Assembly (NCBI GenBank): GCA_965213735.1
Contig: CBDCAB010000006.1
Coordinates: 1,364,001 to 1,428,000, forward strand
Direction of reading: 5' to 3'
Length of the DNA: 64,000 nucleotides
Source of the DNA: CALDTK01 sp965213735
Lineage (GTDB): Bacteria > Bacteroidota > Bacteroidia > Chitinophagales > Saprospiraceae
Shown piece after piece: positions 51,608 to 60,040 of the stretch (position 1 is its first letter; each line of letters starts with the position of its first letter). The translations under genes were made by a program, and so were the position numbers. The notes under the pieces were generated by a model, which was given only the letters and a program-made list of their open reading frames with translations, made no database searches and was not told the origin of the DNA.

Positions 51608-52129
51608 ATGCGAGGAGTGCTAAAGATGGTGGTGGCTGTGCTGGTGCTGGGTGGTGTAGCTTGTAGTGAGGCACCGGCTCCGCGTGAATGTTTAGCTGGA
51701 GAGCCACGGGCGTTTTTCTCCGAAGCAGACGCCGGGGTGTATTTCCACGAGTTCAAGGCGGCGGGGCAGAGCAGCTTCGAATCCGTAGGCTTCACCAACA
51801 GCGAGCCGCTCAACATTCAGCAGATCGGTTGTGACACTTTGGTGCAGACCTTTGAGGTAGATGTCGACAACTCGGTAGATACCTGGTCCGCACTAAAGGC
51901 AGTGGTGGAGCAGCGATTTACGGCCTACTCGCAGATCGACCGGCGGCTTTTGCCTTTGCAGCAATATGCGCGAGTGATGCAGGCGGTGCCGGATGATTTT
52001 CCGGTAGGCGCTCCGGCAAATTTGGCACCTGGGCTGACGCTCAGGTTTTTCAAGGTTCCGACCCCAGAGAATACCCGCTGGCAAATCAGGTTTGAGCAAG
52101 ACCTTACCCAGGTCCAGGGGGGGCAGTGA
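51608..52129 (+). CDS. lipoprotein of unknown function
   Basis: A 173-residue lipoprotein (signal MRGVLKMVVAVLVLGGVAC with Cys19). The mature part is short and beta-rich: FFSEADAGVYFHEFKAAGQSSFESVGFTNSEPLNIQQIGCDTLVQTFEVDV and a second half with VPDDFPVGAPANLAPGLTLRFFKVPTPENTRWQIRFEQDLTQ. Three further cysteines or none in disulfide-like spacing are visible (ACSEAP, REC, IGCDT). I do not recognise a family. It is followed by a strong intrinsic terminator at 52193, so it is a single-gene unit. A CACCTTTG box lies at 51596-51603, close to the start. Confidence 0.75.
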   Translation: MRGVLKMVVAVLVLGGVACSEAPAPRECLAGEPRAFFSEADAGVYFHEFKAAGQSSFESVGFTNSEPLNIQQIGCDTLVQTFEVDVDNSVDTWSALKAVVEQRFTAYSQIDRRLLPLQQYARVMQAVPDDFPVGAPANLAPGLTLRFFKVPTPENTRWQIRFEQDLTQVQGGQ

Positions 52130-52192
52130 CACATTGTCGCTTGTCGAGCCGAGAACTTTTGCCCACCTTGCACGAGTATCAGTAAGTAGTGG

Positions 52193-52230
52193 GACCCCCG
52201 AGAACGCAATGCCGCTCTCGGGGTCTTTTT
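52193..52230 (+). terminator. intrinsic terminator of the lipoprotein gene
   Basis: A GC-rich stem (GACCCCCGAGA at 52193-52203 and TCTCGGGGTC at 52216-52225, one bulged C, 12-base loop) is followed by TTTTTG. It ends the transcript of the plus-strand lipoprotein gene. The T-run runs straight into a perfect repeat copy at 52231. Confidence 0.85.
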
Positions 52231-52245
52231 GTTTTGGCGAAAGCT
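52231..52245 (-). repeat. AGCTTTCGCCAAAAC repeat, perfect intergenic copy
   Basis: Exact 15-base copy in non-coding DNA right behind the terminator tail. It shows that the repeat is not tied to protein coding. Confidence 0.65.
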
Positions 52246-52487
52246 GGACCTCGAAACTGCCTCAGACACACAGCTTCAAGCAGTAGCACATGAGCAAAAA
52301 TTACAATATGTGCCAGGTGATGCAGCGCTAACCAGTGGCTAATGAGGAGCTTAGCAGCATGCACCAGAAGCGTAAATGTCTGACGACTTGACTGTTGAAC
52401 GACTGCAACTTTCGAGCTCGGTGAGACACGCGGCGTTTGGTACCTTCGCCGCCCGTTACATCAACGCCTCGCGCACAAGCTTTTGAT
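52246..52487. other. non-coding region before lpdA
   Basis: No convincing gene. Contents: the repeat and terminator at its left edge (above), then a promoter-like TACCTTCG at 52441-52448, with the lpdA start at 52488. The rest shows no RNA gene or repeat that I can support. Confidence 0.5.
52441..52448 (+). promoter_or_regulatory. putative -7 box of lpdA (TACCTTCG)
   Basis: TACCTTCG, one base off TAnnTTTG, 39 bp before the ATG. It is preceded by TTTGG directly adjacent, but no -33 box at the normal distance is clear. Confidence 0.35.
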
Positions 52488-53885
52488 ATGCAGTACGACC
52501 TCATCGTAATCGGTACCGGACCTGGTGGCTACGTAGCCGCGATTCGGGCAAGTCAACTCGGCCTCAAAACAGCTGTCGTGGAGCGGGAGTCGCTCGGTGG
52601 TATCTGCCTCAACTGGGGCTGCATTCCGACTAAGGCCTTGATTAAGAGTGCGCAGGTATTCAACTACATCGACCACGCCAAGGACTATGGAATTACTGTT
52701 GGCAAGCCTAAGGTAGATTGGAGCGCCATGATAGCCCGCAGTCGCGGTGTAGCTGATGGCATGAATAAAGGTGTACAGTTCCTGCTGCGTAAAAATAAGG
52801 TGGATGTAATCATGGGCACCGGCAAGCTGCTCAAGGGCAAAAAAGTCGAAGTCACCGCTGCCGACGGGAAGAAGACGAATTACGACGCGAACAGCATCAT
52901 CATCGCAACTGGCGGTCGGGCGCGGGCGCTGCCTAACCTACCGATTGACGGTGAAAAGGTGATTGAATACCGCAAGGCGATGACGCTTGCCAAGCAGCCC
53001 AAATCAATGGTGGTAGTAGGCGCTGGCGCTATCGGAACTGAGTTTGCCTACGTCTACGCGAGCACAGGAACTGAGGTGACGGTAGTGGAGTATATGGAGT
53101 CGGGGCTCGTACCGCGTGAGGATGTAGATATTTCTAAAGAACTCACCAAGCTTTACAAGAAGAAAGGCATCAACGTGCTTGCGAATACCAGTGTAGAATC
53201 GGTAGATACGAGCGGCAAGCAGGTGAAAGTAAAGGTAAAGGATCGCAAGACCGGCAAGGAGGATGTAATTACTTGCGATGTGGTGCTATCCGCGGCGGGT
53301 GTGGCGCCCAATACGGAGGGCATTGGCCTTGAGGAGTTGGGGGTAAAGACCGATCGCGGCTTGGTGGTGGTGGATGAGTATTACCGCACCAACGTTGAAG
53401 GCATTTATGCGATAGGTGATATTACTCCAGGTCCGGCACTGGCTCACGTAGCGAGTGCGGAGGGCATAATTTGCGTTGAAAAGATAGCAGGAGAGAACCC
53501 GGAGCCGATCAATTACGACAACGTTCCTTCATGCACCTACTGCGTGCCTGAGGTTGCGAGTGTGGGCCACACTGAGGCAAGTGCCAAAGAGGCAGGTTAC
53601 GAGGTGCTTGTAGGTAAGTTTCCATTTTCTGCTTCGGGCAAGGCGAGTGCAGCGGGTGCTAAGGAAGGATTTGTCAAGGTGATTTTCGACAAGAAGTACG
53701 GTGAGTTTTTGGGTGCACACATGCTTGGCCTCAATGTAACGGAGATGATTGCCGAGGTCGTAGCTGCGCGCAAGTTGGAGACTACGGGTCATGAAATCAT
53801 CAAGGCTATTCACCCCCACCCCACGATGAGTGAGGCGGTGATGGAGGCTGCTGCTGCGGCTTATGGGGAGGTGATACATTTGTAG
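52488..53885 (+). CDS. lpdA: dihydrolipoyl dehydrogenase (E3)
   Basis: A 465-residue flavoprotein. I start at the ATG at 52488, MQYDLIVIGTGPGGYVAAIRASQLG; the 17 codons upstream of it are not family-like. The redox disulfide is Cys40/Cys45 in GGICLNWGCIPTK, the NAD-binding motif GAGAIGTEFA lies near residue 182, and the C-terminal HPHPTMSE gives the active-site His-Glu of the partner subunit. It reoxidises lipoyl groups of the pyruvate and oxoglutarate dehydrogenase complexes and makes NADH in the cytoplasm. The partner gene pdhB is 38 kb upstream. It is a single-gene unit, followed by a perfect dyad. Confidence 0.96.
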   Translation: MQYDLIVIGTGPGGYVAAIRASQLGLKTAVVERESLGGICLNWGCIPTKALIKSAQVFNYIDHAKDYGITVGKPKVDWSAMIARSRGVADGMNKGVQFLLRKNKVDVIMGTGKLLKGKKVEVTAADGKKTNYDANSIIIATGGRARALPNLPIDGEKVIEYRKAMTLAKQPKSMVVVGAGAIGTEFAYVYASTGTEVTVVEYMESGLVPREDVDISKELTKLYKKKGINVLANTSVESVDTSGKQVKVKVKDRKTGKEDVITCDVVLSAAGVAPNTEGIGLEELGVKTDRGLVVVDEYYRTNVEGIYAIGDITPGPALAHVASAEGIICVEKIAGENPEPINYDNVPSCTYCVPEVASVGHTEASAKEAGYEVLVGKFPFSASGKASAAGAKEGFVKVIFDKKYGEFLGAHMLGLNVTEMIAEVVAARKLETTGHEIIKAIHPHPTMSEAVMEAAAAAYGEVIHL

Positions 53886-53893
53886 GGGGTTGG

Positions 53894-53917
53894 CCTGACC
53901 ACAATGTTGTGGTCAGG
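53894..53917. terminator. perfect 11-bp dyad after lpdA
   Basis: CCTGACCACAA-TG-TTGTGGTCAGG, a perfect palindrome 9 bp after the lpdA stop codon. It could end transcription in both directions, but no U-run follows on the plus strand, so its action as an intrinsic terminator is uncertain; it could equally be a protein-binding or recombination site. Confidence 0.45.
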
Positions 53918-53919
53918 TG

Positions 53920-53961
53920 GGTGCTGGGGACTAGGTGCTGGGTGCTGGGGGCTGGGGGCTT
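53920..53961. repeat. heptanucleotide tandem repeat, six units (GGTGCTG type)
   Basis: Six 7-bp units in register: GGTGCTG, GGGACTA, GGTGCTG, GGTGCTG, GGGGCTG, GGGGCTT, at 53920-53961. Runs of three to five G at 53919-53921, 53926-53929, 53940-53942, 53947-53951 and 53954-53958 could form a G-quadruplex. The arrangement recalls the short tandemly repeated heptamers (STRR) known from heterocyst-forming cyanobacteria, but the sequence is different. Confidence 0.75.
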
Positions 53962-54008
53962 GGTGTCACGTGCTCGAGCTGCGCGGCAGTAATATTCGCT
54001 AGGGCCGG

Positions 54009-54122
54009 TTATGCACAGGTACTTGATGGAGCCTGCTGAACCGTCGCTTCTATCTCGAGCCAAAGCGGCTGCATATAGCTGTAGCCCCCAGGCATGGAGA
54101 GTACGGTGAAGCGGCGGTTCGG
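54009..54122 (-). pseudogene. possible gene remnant, 37-codon frame
   Basis: On the minus strand the frame between stops encodes PNRRFTVLSMPGGYSYMQPL and onward to WLEIEATVQQAPSSTCA. The residue composition looks like a real protein end and not like random translation, but it has no start codon before position M11 and I cannot name a family. It may be the tail of a decayed gene. Low confidence. Confidence 0.2.
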
Positions 54123-54241
54123 CTAGTTATATTTCCCTACCCTCAACGACGCCGCTGTGCGGCTATGGCCACGCTTCGGGGGAGCGATGGTAGCGGCATA
54201 GCAGCTTCGGTCAATACACGGCGAATAATGCAGGCACACCC

Positions 54242-55591
54242 CTACTTCAATACAGCAGCCCTCACCCTCCACCTCCCCACCAACAACACCGCCGCCATAG
54301 CCAATCCCGCTACCAAGCCCATCCAAAAACCATACACCCCGTAACTCTTCGACAGCATATACCCACTCGTCAAACCCACCCCCCAATAACTAAATAAGCC
54401 TATCAACATCGGACCAAATGTATCCTTTAACCCCCGCAAGGCACCAGCAGCAGTACCCTGAATGCCATCCGCAATCTGAAAAGCTCCCGCAAGCAGCAAG
54501 AGATTAGTTGCCAATGAGGCAACTTCCTGCTCCTCAGCATCAATCTCACCCATAAACAAAGACAGAATCTGCTCGGGCAATAACACAAAAGCCGTTGCCG
54601 TCACCACCATGATCCCCGCGCCAAGCGCTACGCCCAGCCATCCCGCCTGGCGAGCCTCCCCGCAACGATCAGCGCCAACCAAATTGCCCACCCTAATCGT
54701 CGATGCCAAAGCCACACTCAGCGGCAACATGAAAGCCATCGCCGCACACTGAATTACAATCTGATGCGCCGCCAATGCAGTAGCTCCTAAACCTCCCACC
54801 AGCACAGCCGTCACCGAAAACAGACCCACCTCTATGCCAAAACTTATCCCAATCGGACCACCAACCCGCAACAACTCCAGCAAGCGCGTAGCCTGCACTC
54901 CACGCCATATTTTGAATATCTGATAACTCCGCAACTGACTGCGGCTCAACGTATAGCACAACAAACCAATAAACAAAAACGCATTACTCATCGACGTGGC
55001 ATAACCAGTGCCCACAGCTCCAAGCGCAGGAAAGCCAAATTCTCCATACACAAATGCATAGTTGCCAATCACATTCACCCCAACCGTCAGCAAGGCAAAT
55101 ACCGTCACCACCAGTGGCCGATTGAGCGCCTCCAGCCACGAGCGCAGCCCCACAAACGCTAAAAACGGCAACACACTCCAACTGACAGCGCCCAAGTATC
55201 CACGCGCTAGCACCACCACCTCGGCATCAGCAATAAAATGATCGAGCTGCTCGCGCACCAGCGCAATCCCGACTAGCACTACCGGACTCAACAACAGCGC
55301 TAGCAACAAACCATGGCGACCCACCTCCTCCACCGTCCGCTCATCTCGGGCGCCAACTGCTTGAGCGACCAACGGGCCAACCCCGACCAAAATGCCGAGC
55401 GCGAATACCAGCAGACCGAAAAATACCGCAGAGCCGAGCGACACCGCAGCCAAATCCGTCGGCCCCAACCTTCCCACCATCACCGTATCCACAAAGCCCA
55501 TCGACGTCTGCGCCAATTGACTCACCGCTATCGGTCCGGCCAACAGCAGCAAAGAGCGTAAATTCTGTAAAAGATCACGGTGAGCATCCAA
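54242..55591 (-). CDS. MATE family efflux transporter (NorM-like)
   Basis: 449 residues with twelve membrane helices: LLLAGPIAVSQLAQTSMGFVDTVMVGRLGPTDLAAVSLGSAVFF, the MATE N-terminal signature, and the repeated second half VGGPIGISFGIEVGLFSVTAVLVGGLGATALAAHQIVIQCAAMAFMLPLSVALASTIRVGNLVGA. The VMVGRLG...GAxAVAA-like pattern in both halves is typical of NorM-type cation-coupled drug exporters. The substrate cannot be read. The first codon lies 12 bp inside the region upstream of the NYN gene; the true NYN start is at 55625. Codon use is like the neighbours. Confidence 0.95.
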   Translation of the reverse strand: MDAHRDLLQNLRSLLLLAGPIAVSQLAQTSMGFVDTVMVGRLGPTDLAAVSLGSAVFFGLLVFALGILVGVGPLVAQAVGARDERTVEEVGRHGLLLALLLSPVVLVGIALVREQLDHFIADAEVVVLARGYLGAVSWSVLPFLAFVGLRSWLEALNRPLVVTVFALLTVGVNVIGNYAFVYGEFGFPALGAVGTGYATSMSNAFLFIGLLCYTLSRSQLRSYQIFKIWRGVQATRLLELLRVGGPIGISFGIEVGLFSVTAVLVGGLGATALAAHQIVIQCAAMAFMLPLSVALASTIRVGNLVGADRCGEARQAGWLGVALGAGIMVVTATAFVLLPEQILSLFMGEIDAEEQEVASLATNLLLLAGAFQIADGIQGTAAGALRGLKDTFGPMLIGLFSYWGVGLTSGYMLSKSYGVYGFWMGLVAGLAMAAVLLVGRWRVRAAVLK

Positions 55592-55624
55592 ACCGCGAAC
55601 TTATCATCCTACTACCTTACCCCC

Positions 55625-56584
55625 ATGCAAATCCCTAATCAAGAATCATCCGTCGCCATCTATTGGGACTTCGAAAACATCCATGCCTCCGTAATGAACT
55701 TCGAGGTGGGCAAAGACTGGTTTCAGCGCCTCAAGGATAAAAAGCTGCGCATGGAAGACACCAAAGTCCTGGATGTCTCGGCCATTATGTCATATGCCAG
55801 CACCCTCGGCGAAGTCGTCATTAATAAAGCCTATGCGAACTGGACCAATTTCTGGCCTTACACCGAGCCTGTCAATGAATTTTCAATGGACCTCGTCCAG
55901 CTTTTTCCGCTGGGGATGAATGCAAAAAATGGCGCCGATATACGCCTGAGTCTGGATATCGCCGAAGACCTCGTGCTGCACCCGCACGTCGACATCGTCC
56001 TGCTCGTTAGTGGCGACTCGGACTTTATTTCCATCGCCCAGCGTGTGCGCCGAAAGCACAAGCGCATCATCGGTCTCGGCGTCAAAGAAACTTCCAATCG
56101 CTACTGGCAAATGGCTTGCAATGAGTTCAAGCTCTACCGCACCATCGTCTCGCAGTTTGGGATGAACGCCGGGGTCGAGGAAGAAGAAGATGATGTGGCG
56201 TACGCTCTCTCGGATGCTGAGCAAAAGTCTTCTGCCAAGGGTTCGCGCAAGTCAGCTTCCGCCAAAACTTCAGACGGCTCGACATCCTCGAGTAGATCAG
56301 CTGCTTCACGCAGTAAACTGCCTCACGAGAAACGGCTTCTTCGCCAAGCACTCCAATCACTCGAAAGTCGCGAAGGCAGCCCCTGGATCATGCGCGTCAA
56401 GATCAAACCCATGATGCTGCGCCTCGACCCCGCCTTCGATGAAGCCAACCACGGCTACTCCAACTTTACCGCTTTTCTTGAAGGAAACGATGACGTCATC
56501 GAGCTTAAAAGCACCGACTCCGACGTGTTGGTAAAAGTGAAGCGCGCCAAACGACGACCAGCGCGGCGAAAAGTCACGAAGTAG
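55625..56584 (+). CDS. NYN-domain ribonuclease with C-terminal OST-HTH/LOTUS domain
   Basis: 319 residues from the ATG at 55625. The N-terminal NYN (PIN-like) nuclease domain has acidic residues at the metal-site positions: YWDFENIHAS, NGADIRLSLDIAEDL and LLVSGDSDFISIAQRV. A low-complexity Ser/Lys/Ala linker (EQKSSAKGSRKSASAKTSDG and on) follows, then a winged OST-HTH/LOTUS-like domain (LLRQALQSLESREGSPWIMRVKIKPMMLRLDPAFDEANHGYSNFTAFLEGNDDVIEL) and a basic Lys/Arg tail. The pair NYN plus LOTUS occurs in bacterial RNases of the LabA/MARF1-like type that probably cleave RNA. It precedes purL by 22 bp. Confidence 0.88.
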   Translation: MQIPNQESSVAIYWDFENIHASVMNFEVGKDWFQRLKDKKLRMEDTKVLDVSAIMSYASTLGEVVINKAYANWTNFWPYTEPVNEFSMDLVQLFPLGMNAKNGADIRLSLDIAEDLVLHPHVDIVLLVSGDSDFISIAQRVRRKHKRIIGLGVKETSNRYWQMACNEFKLYRTIVSQFGMNAGVEEEEDDVAYALSDAEQKSSAKGSRKSASAKTSDGSTSSSRSAASRSKLPHEKRLLRQALQSLESREGSPWIMRVKIKPMMLRLDPAFDEANHGYSNFTAFLEGNDDVIELKSTDSDVLVKVKRAKRRPARRKVTK

Positions 56585-56594
56585 CCAGTCGTAC

Positions 56595-56602
56595 TACTTT
56601 CG
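56595..56602 (+). promoter_or_regulatory. putative -7 box directly before purL (TACTTTCG)
   Basis: TACTTTCG is one base off TAnnTTTG and ends 4 bp before the purL ATG. If it is a promoter, purL mRNA would be nearly leaderless. Confidence 0.3.
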
Positions 56603-56606
56603 CCGC

Positions 56607-58877
56607 ATGAGCGCAACCCTCGCTAGCACCACCACCGAAACCGCACTTTCGCTGGGCCTCACTGCCGAAGAATTCGATCTCATCTGCCAGAAGATAGGCC
56701 GCACCCCCAACTTCACCGAGCTGTCCATCTTTTCGGTGATGTGGTCGGAGCATTGCAGCTACAAAAACAGCATCAAGCTGCTCAAGACACTCCCCCGCGA
56801 AGGCGGAAAATTACTCGTCGGTGCAGGAGAAGAAAATGCTGGTCTGGTGGACCTCGGCGATGGCTATGCCTGCTGCTTTAAAATAGAATCGCACAACCAC
56901 CCCAGCGCCATCGAACCCTTCCAGGGCGCAGCAACTGGCGTCGGAGGTATCCACCGCGACATCTTCACGATGGGGGCTCGACCTATCGCCGCACTAAATT
57001 CGCTGAGGTTTGGCGATCTCAGCCTCAAGCACACCCGCAAAATCGTAGCCGGAGTAGTCGCTGGTATATCGCACTATGGCAACTGTTTTGGGGTGCCTAC
57101 TGTCGGCGGCGAAGTGTATTTCGATCCAGTTTACAACCAAAACCCGCTCGTCAATGCCATGAGCGCAGGCGTGGTGAAGGTGGGCGAGACGGTGAGTGCC
57201 GCAGCCGATGGACCAGGCAATCCAGTATTTATCGTGGGCTCAGCTACAGGCAAAGACGGTATTCACGGCGCAAGCTTCGCCTCAAAAGACTTGTCTGAAG
57301 ATTCAGCAGAAGACCTCCCCGCAGTCCAAGTCGGCGACCCTTTTCAAGAAAAACTCCTGCTAGAGGCGAGCCTCGAACTAATTGCTACTGGTGCCGTGGC
57401 TGGTATGCAGGATATGGGAGCCGCAGGCATCACCTGCTCCTCGAGCGAAATGAGCGCCAAAAGCGGCACCGGCATGAAGATCGACCTCGATCTTGTACCT
57501 ACCCGCCAGGCCAATATGGTTCCCTTCGAAATACTTCTTTCCGAATCGCAGGAACGTATGCTCGTGGTAGCTCACAAAGGCCGCGAGCAAGAAGTACTCG
57601 ACGTGTTTGCTAAGTGGGACTTAGAGTGCGCCCTTATCGGCGAAGTCACCAATACGCAGCGTGTCGAGTTTTGGTGGCAAGGGGAAAGAGTCGCCGACAT
57701 CGAAGCCGATCTGCTCGTGCTTGGTGGTGGTGCTCCCGTTTATACACGCGAAACGCGTCGGCCCAGCTACATGGAGGGGATTGATAAGTTTTCGCTTGAC
57801 GACATAAAAGAACCTGACGCTGCTGGCCTCGTTGCTGCCGCAAAAGCACTGGCTGCCGATCCCACTATTGCATCTAAAAATTGGATTACCCGCCAATATG
57901 ATCGCATGGTGCGCACCAACACTGCTACCACCAATGTACCCTGTGATGCTGCCGTGGTCCGCATTAAAGAGACAGGCAAAGCCATTGTACTCACCACCGA
58001 CTGCAACTCACAGTATGTCTATGCAGATCCGTACCGGGGAGCGATGATTGCCGTCGCCGAAGCTGCCCGCAACATCACCTGTGCTGGCGGTGAGCCGCTG
58101 GCGGTGACAAACTGCCTCAACTTCGGCAATCCCTACAATCCAGAAGCATATTACCAATTCAGTGAGGCTGTGCGTGGCATGGGTGATGCCTGTCGCGCCT
58201 TCCAAACGCCTGTCACCGGCGGCAACGTCAGCTTCTACAACCAAAGCACCTACGAGGATGGACGCACCGAACCCGTCTACCCCACTCCCACCATTGGAAT
58301 GCTAGGCGTGATGGCCGATCCAACTCAGGTACAAAGCTCCGCCTTTGCCGCCGTCACGAGCACCGACAGCACGGCAGGTGATGCTATATTTTTAATAGGC
58401 GCCTCACGCAATGACTTGGGGTGCAGCCGCTACCTCAACGTAGTGCATGGCATCAGCGCCAGTCCGTGCCCTGAATTTTCACTCGATGAAGCACTACAAC
58501 TACACCAATTCGTGCATGACTTAATAGCTGATAAGCTGCTGATCTCGGCGCATGATGTCTCTGAAGGTGGACTCTTCATCAGCTTACTCGAGAGCGGGAT
58601 GCCTCACCGCGTAGGTTTTGCTATTGACGGCGCGCCCGCGGGAATTCGCACAGATGCTTACCTGTTCGGCGAAAGTCAGAATCGTATCGTGGTATCCGTG
58701 CGGGCAACTGTAACCGACAGCCTCACCAACCGTTTGAACGCTAGTGGGTTAGTCGGACAGCAAATAGGCACCGTCACTAGCGGCAGCATTCACGTCGGCG
58801 ACCTCGACTTTGGCAACATCGATGCCTATGCCGCTTCATACGACAGTGCACTGGCATCCCGTTTGGATGAAGCCTAA
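56607..58877 (+). CDS. purL: phosphoribosylformylglycinamidine synthase subunit PurL
   Basis: A 756-residue PurL of the small (PurLQS) type. Landmarks: EHCSYKNSIKLLKTLPREGGKLLVGAGEENAG, IESHNHPSAIEPFQGAATGVGGIHRDIFTMGARPIA (ATP-binding loop), VGSATGKDGIHGASFAS, MQDMGAAGITCSSSEM, and the duplicated second half NGVVNxx-type TPVTGGNVSFYNQ and LISAHDVSEGGLFISLLE. It makes formylglycinamidine ribonucleotide from FGAR, ATP and ammonia from the PurQ partner in the cytoplasm. PurQ and PurS are not adjacent. It is followed 26 bp later by a thioredoxin-like lipoprotein. Confidence 0.96.
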   Translation: MSATLASTTTETALSLGLTAEEFDLICQKIGRTPNFTELSIFSVMWSEHCSYKNSIKLLKTLPREGGKLLVGAGEENAGLVDLGDGYACCFKIESHNHPSAIEPFQGAATGVGGIHRDIFTMGARPIAALNSLRFGDLSLKHTRKIVAGVVAGISHYGNCFGVPTVGGEVYFDPVYNQNPLVNAMSAGVVKVGETVSAAADGPGNPVFIVGSATGKDGIHGASFASKDLSEDSAEDLPAVQVGDPFQEKLLLEASLELIATGAVAGMQDMGAAGITCSSSEMSAKSGTGMKIDLDLVPTRQANMVPFEILLSESQERMLVVAHKGREQEVLDVFAKWDLECALIGEVTNTQRVEFWWQGERVADIEADLLVLGGGAPVYTRETRRPSYMEGIDKFSLDDIKEPDAAGLVAAAKALAADPTIASKNWITRQYDRMVRTNTATTNVPCDAAVVRIKETGKAIVLTTDCNSQYVYADPYRGAMIAVAEAARNITCAGGEPLAVTNCLNFGNPYNPEAYYQFSEAVRGMGDACRAFQTPVTGGNVSFYNQSTYEDGRTEPVYPTPTIGMLGVMADPTQVQSSAFAAVTSTDSTAGDAIFLIGASRNDLGCSRYLNVVHGISASPCPEFSLDEALQLHQFVHDLIADKLLISAHDVSEGGLFISLLESGMPHRVGFAIDGAPAGIRTDAYLFGESQNRIVVSVRATVTDSLTNRLNASGLVGQQIGTVTSGSIHVGDLDFGNIDAYAASYDSALASRLDEA

Positions 58878-58903
58878 TCTCGCGAAACGCTAAAAGATCA
58901 CAC

Positions 58904-60040
58904 ATGAAGTTCGTTACTGTTGCCCAATCGCTCTTACTCGCTGCCACCATTGCTGGACTCGCAGCTTGTGCTGGTGGTCCTACCGGTGGACTTACCATCA
59001 ACGGAGAAATCGAGCAAGCGGGCGAATTATCGATTTTCTTCGACCGGCTCAACGGTCCAGGTGCTGCTACCGAACCCGTCGAAAGTACCACCGCCGATGC
59101 CAATGGCAACTTTACTATCACTTTGCCTGAAACACCTGCGGAAGGAGCCTACCGCCTGCGCGTTGGTGCCCGTGCCGTACCCATCATTTTAGATGGCGAT
59201 GAGCATCTCATCAATGTACGTGCCTCCCTCGACGACCTTGCACGGTATACGTATGAAGTAGAAGGTTCGGGAGCTACGCACAGCTTTCAAAACCTTCTCG
59301 GCTCTCTCGCGCAGCGCCAGTACAGCAGTTCCGACGTCACCAATTACATCGACACTGTGCCGAATGCTTACGCAGCTGCTTATGCTGCTGAGCTTTCGCT
59401 CGGACCTAATGGCAAGTACATCGATGCCCACAAACGAGCGCTCGCTCGCCTCGAAGAGACTGCTCCAGGCTCGAGTTATGGCACACAGTACGCGGCATTT
59501 GTAAATGCTACACAAGCGGATTACGCTGCCAAAATGGCCACCGAGCGCATTAAAGTTGGCGAGCAGGCACCTGACATCAAGCTGCCAAGCCCCGACGGTA
59601 AGGAATATAGCCTAGCCGACCTGAAAGGGAAGGTGGTGCTGCTCGACTTTTGGGCCAGCTGGTGCGGACCGTGCCGCCGCGAAAATCCGAATGTGGTAAA
59701 GGCTTACGACAAGTACAAAGACCAAGGCTTTACGGTGTTTAGCGTTTCACTCGATGGGCTCGACTCACGTGGCCGTCAGCGCCTCCAGTCTGCCGAGCAA
59801 ATCGAGCAGCGCATGGAAGCTGAGCGTAACAAGTGGACCAACGCCATCAAGCAAGACAACCTGAAGTGGCCTTACCACGTCAGCGATCTTTCGAAGTGGG
59901 AAACCTTGCCTGCTAAAACTTACGGCGTGAGCAGTATTCCTCGCACGTTTCTTATCGACCGCGATGGCACTATTGCCGCCGTCAATCCACGCGGTGCAGG
60001 TGTGTTAGAAGCTGAACTCGAGCGCCTGCTCAACGGCTAG
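58904..60040 (+). CDS. TlpA-family thiol-disulfide lipoprotein with DUF4369
   Basis: A 378-residue lipoprotein: lipobox GLAAC (Cys22), then a DUF4369-like beta domain (GLTINGEIEQAGELSIFFDRLN...ATTADANGNFTITL), a helical middle part, then a C-terminal AhpC/TlpA thioredoxin domain with VVLLDFWASWCGPCRRENPNVV (Cys254, Cys257) and IPRTFLIDRDG carrying the cis-proline. Such proteins are abundant in Bacteroidota and reduce or form disulfides in the periplasm. The C-terminus overlaps the convergent TrmH gene by 11 bp. Confidence 0.93.
   Translation: MKFVTVAQSLLLAATIAGLAACAGGPTGGLTINGEIEQAGELSIFFDRLNGPGAATEPVESTTADANGNFTITLPETPAEGAYRLRVGARAVPIILDGDEHLINVRASLDDLARYTYEVEGSGATHSFQNLLGSLAQRQYSSSDVTNYIDTVPNAYAAAYAAELSLGPNGKYIDAHKRALARLEETAPGSSYGTQYAAFVNATQADYAAKMATERIKVGEQAPDIKLPSPDGKEYSLADLKGKVVLLDFWASWCGPCRRENPNVVKAYDKYKDQGFTVFSVSLDGLDSRGRQRLQSAEQIEQRMEAERNKWTNAIKQDNLKWPYHVSDLSKWETLPAKTYGVSSIPRTFLIDRDGTIAAVNPRGAGVLEAELERLLNG

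Larger units (their letters stand above)
53886..54241. other. 356-bp gene-free region with dyad, heptamer repeats and possible remnant
   Basis: Between lpdA and the MATE gene. It holds the dyad 53894-53917, the heptamer array 53920-53961, a short minus-strand open frame of 37 codons at 54009-54122 and, near 54149-54161, a small GCCGC-TGT-GCGGC hairpin. The remaining stretches show nothing else that I can support. Confidence 0.6.

Noticed and set aside
53806..54063. 85-codon minus-strand frame with PPAPSTQHLVPSTH
   Set aside because: It is the translation of the heptamer repeat and of the lpdA 3' end on the wrong strand.
54123..54386. 87-codon minus-strand frame with Gly-rich text
   Set aside because: Overlaps the MATE gene end in another frame; no similarity.
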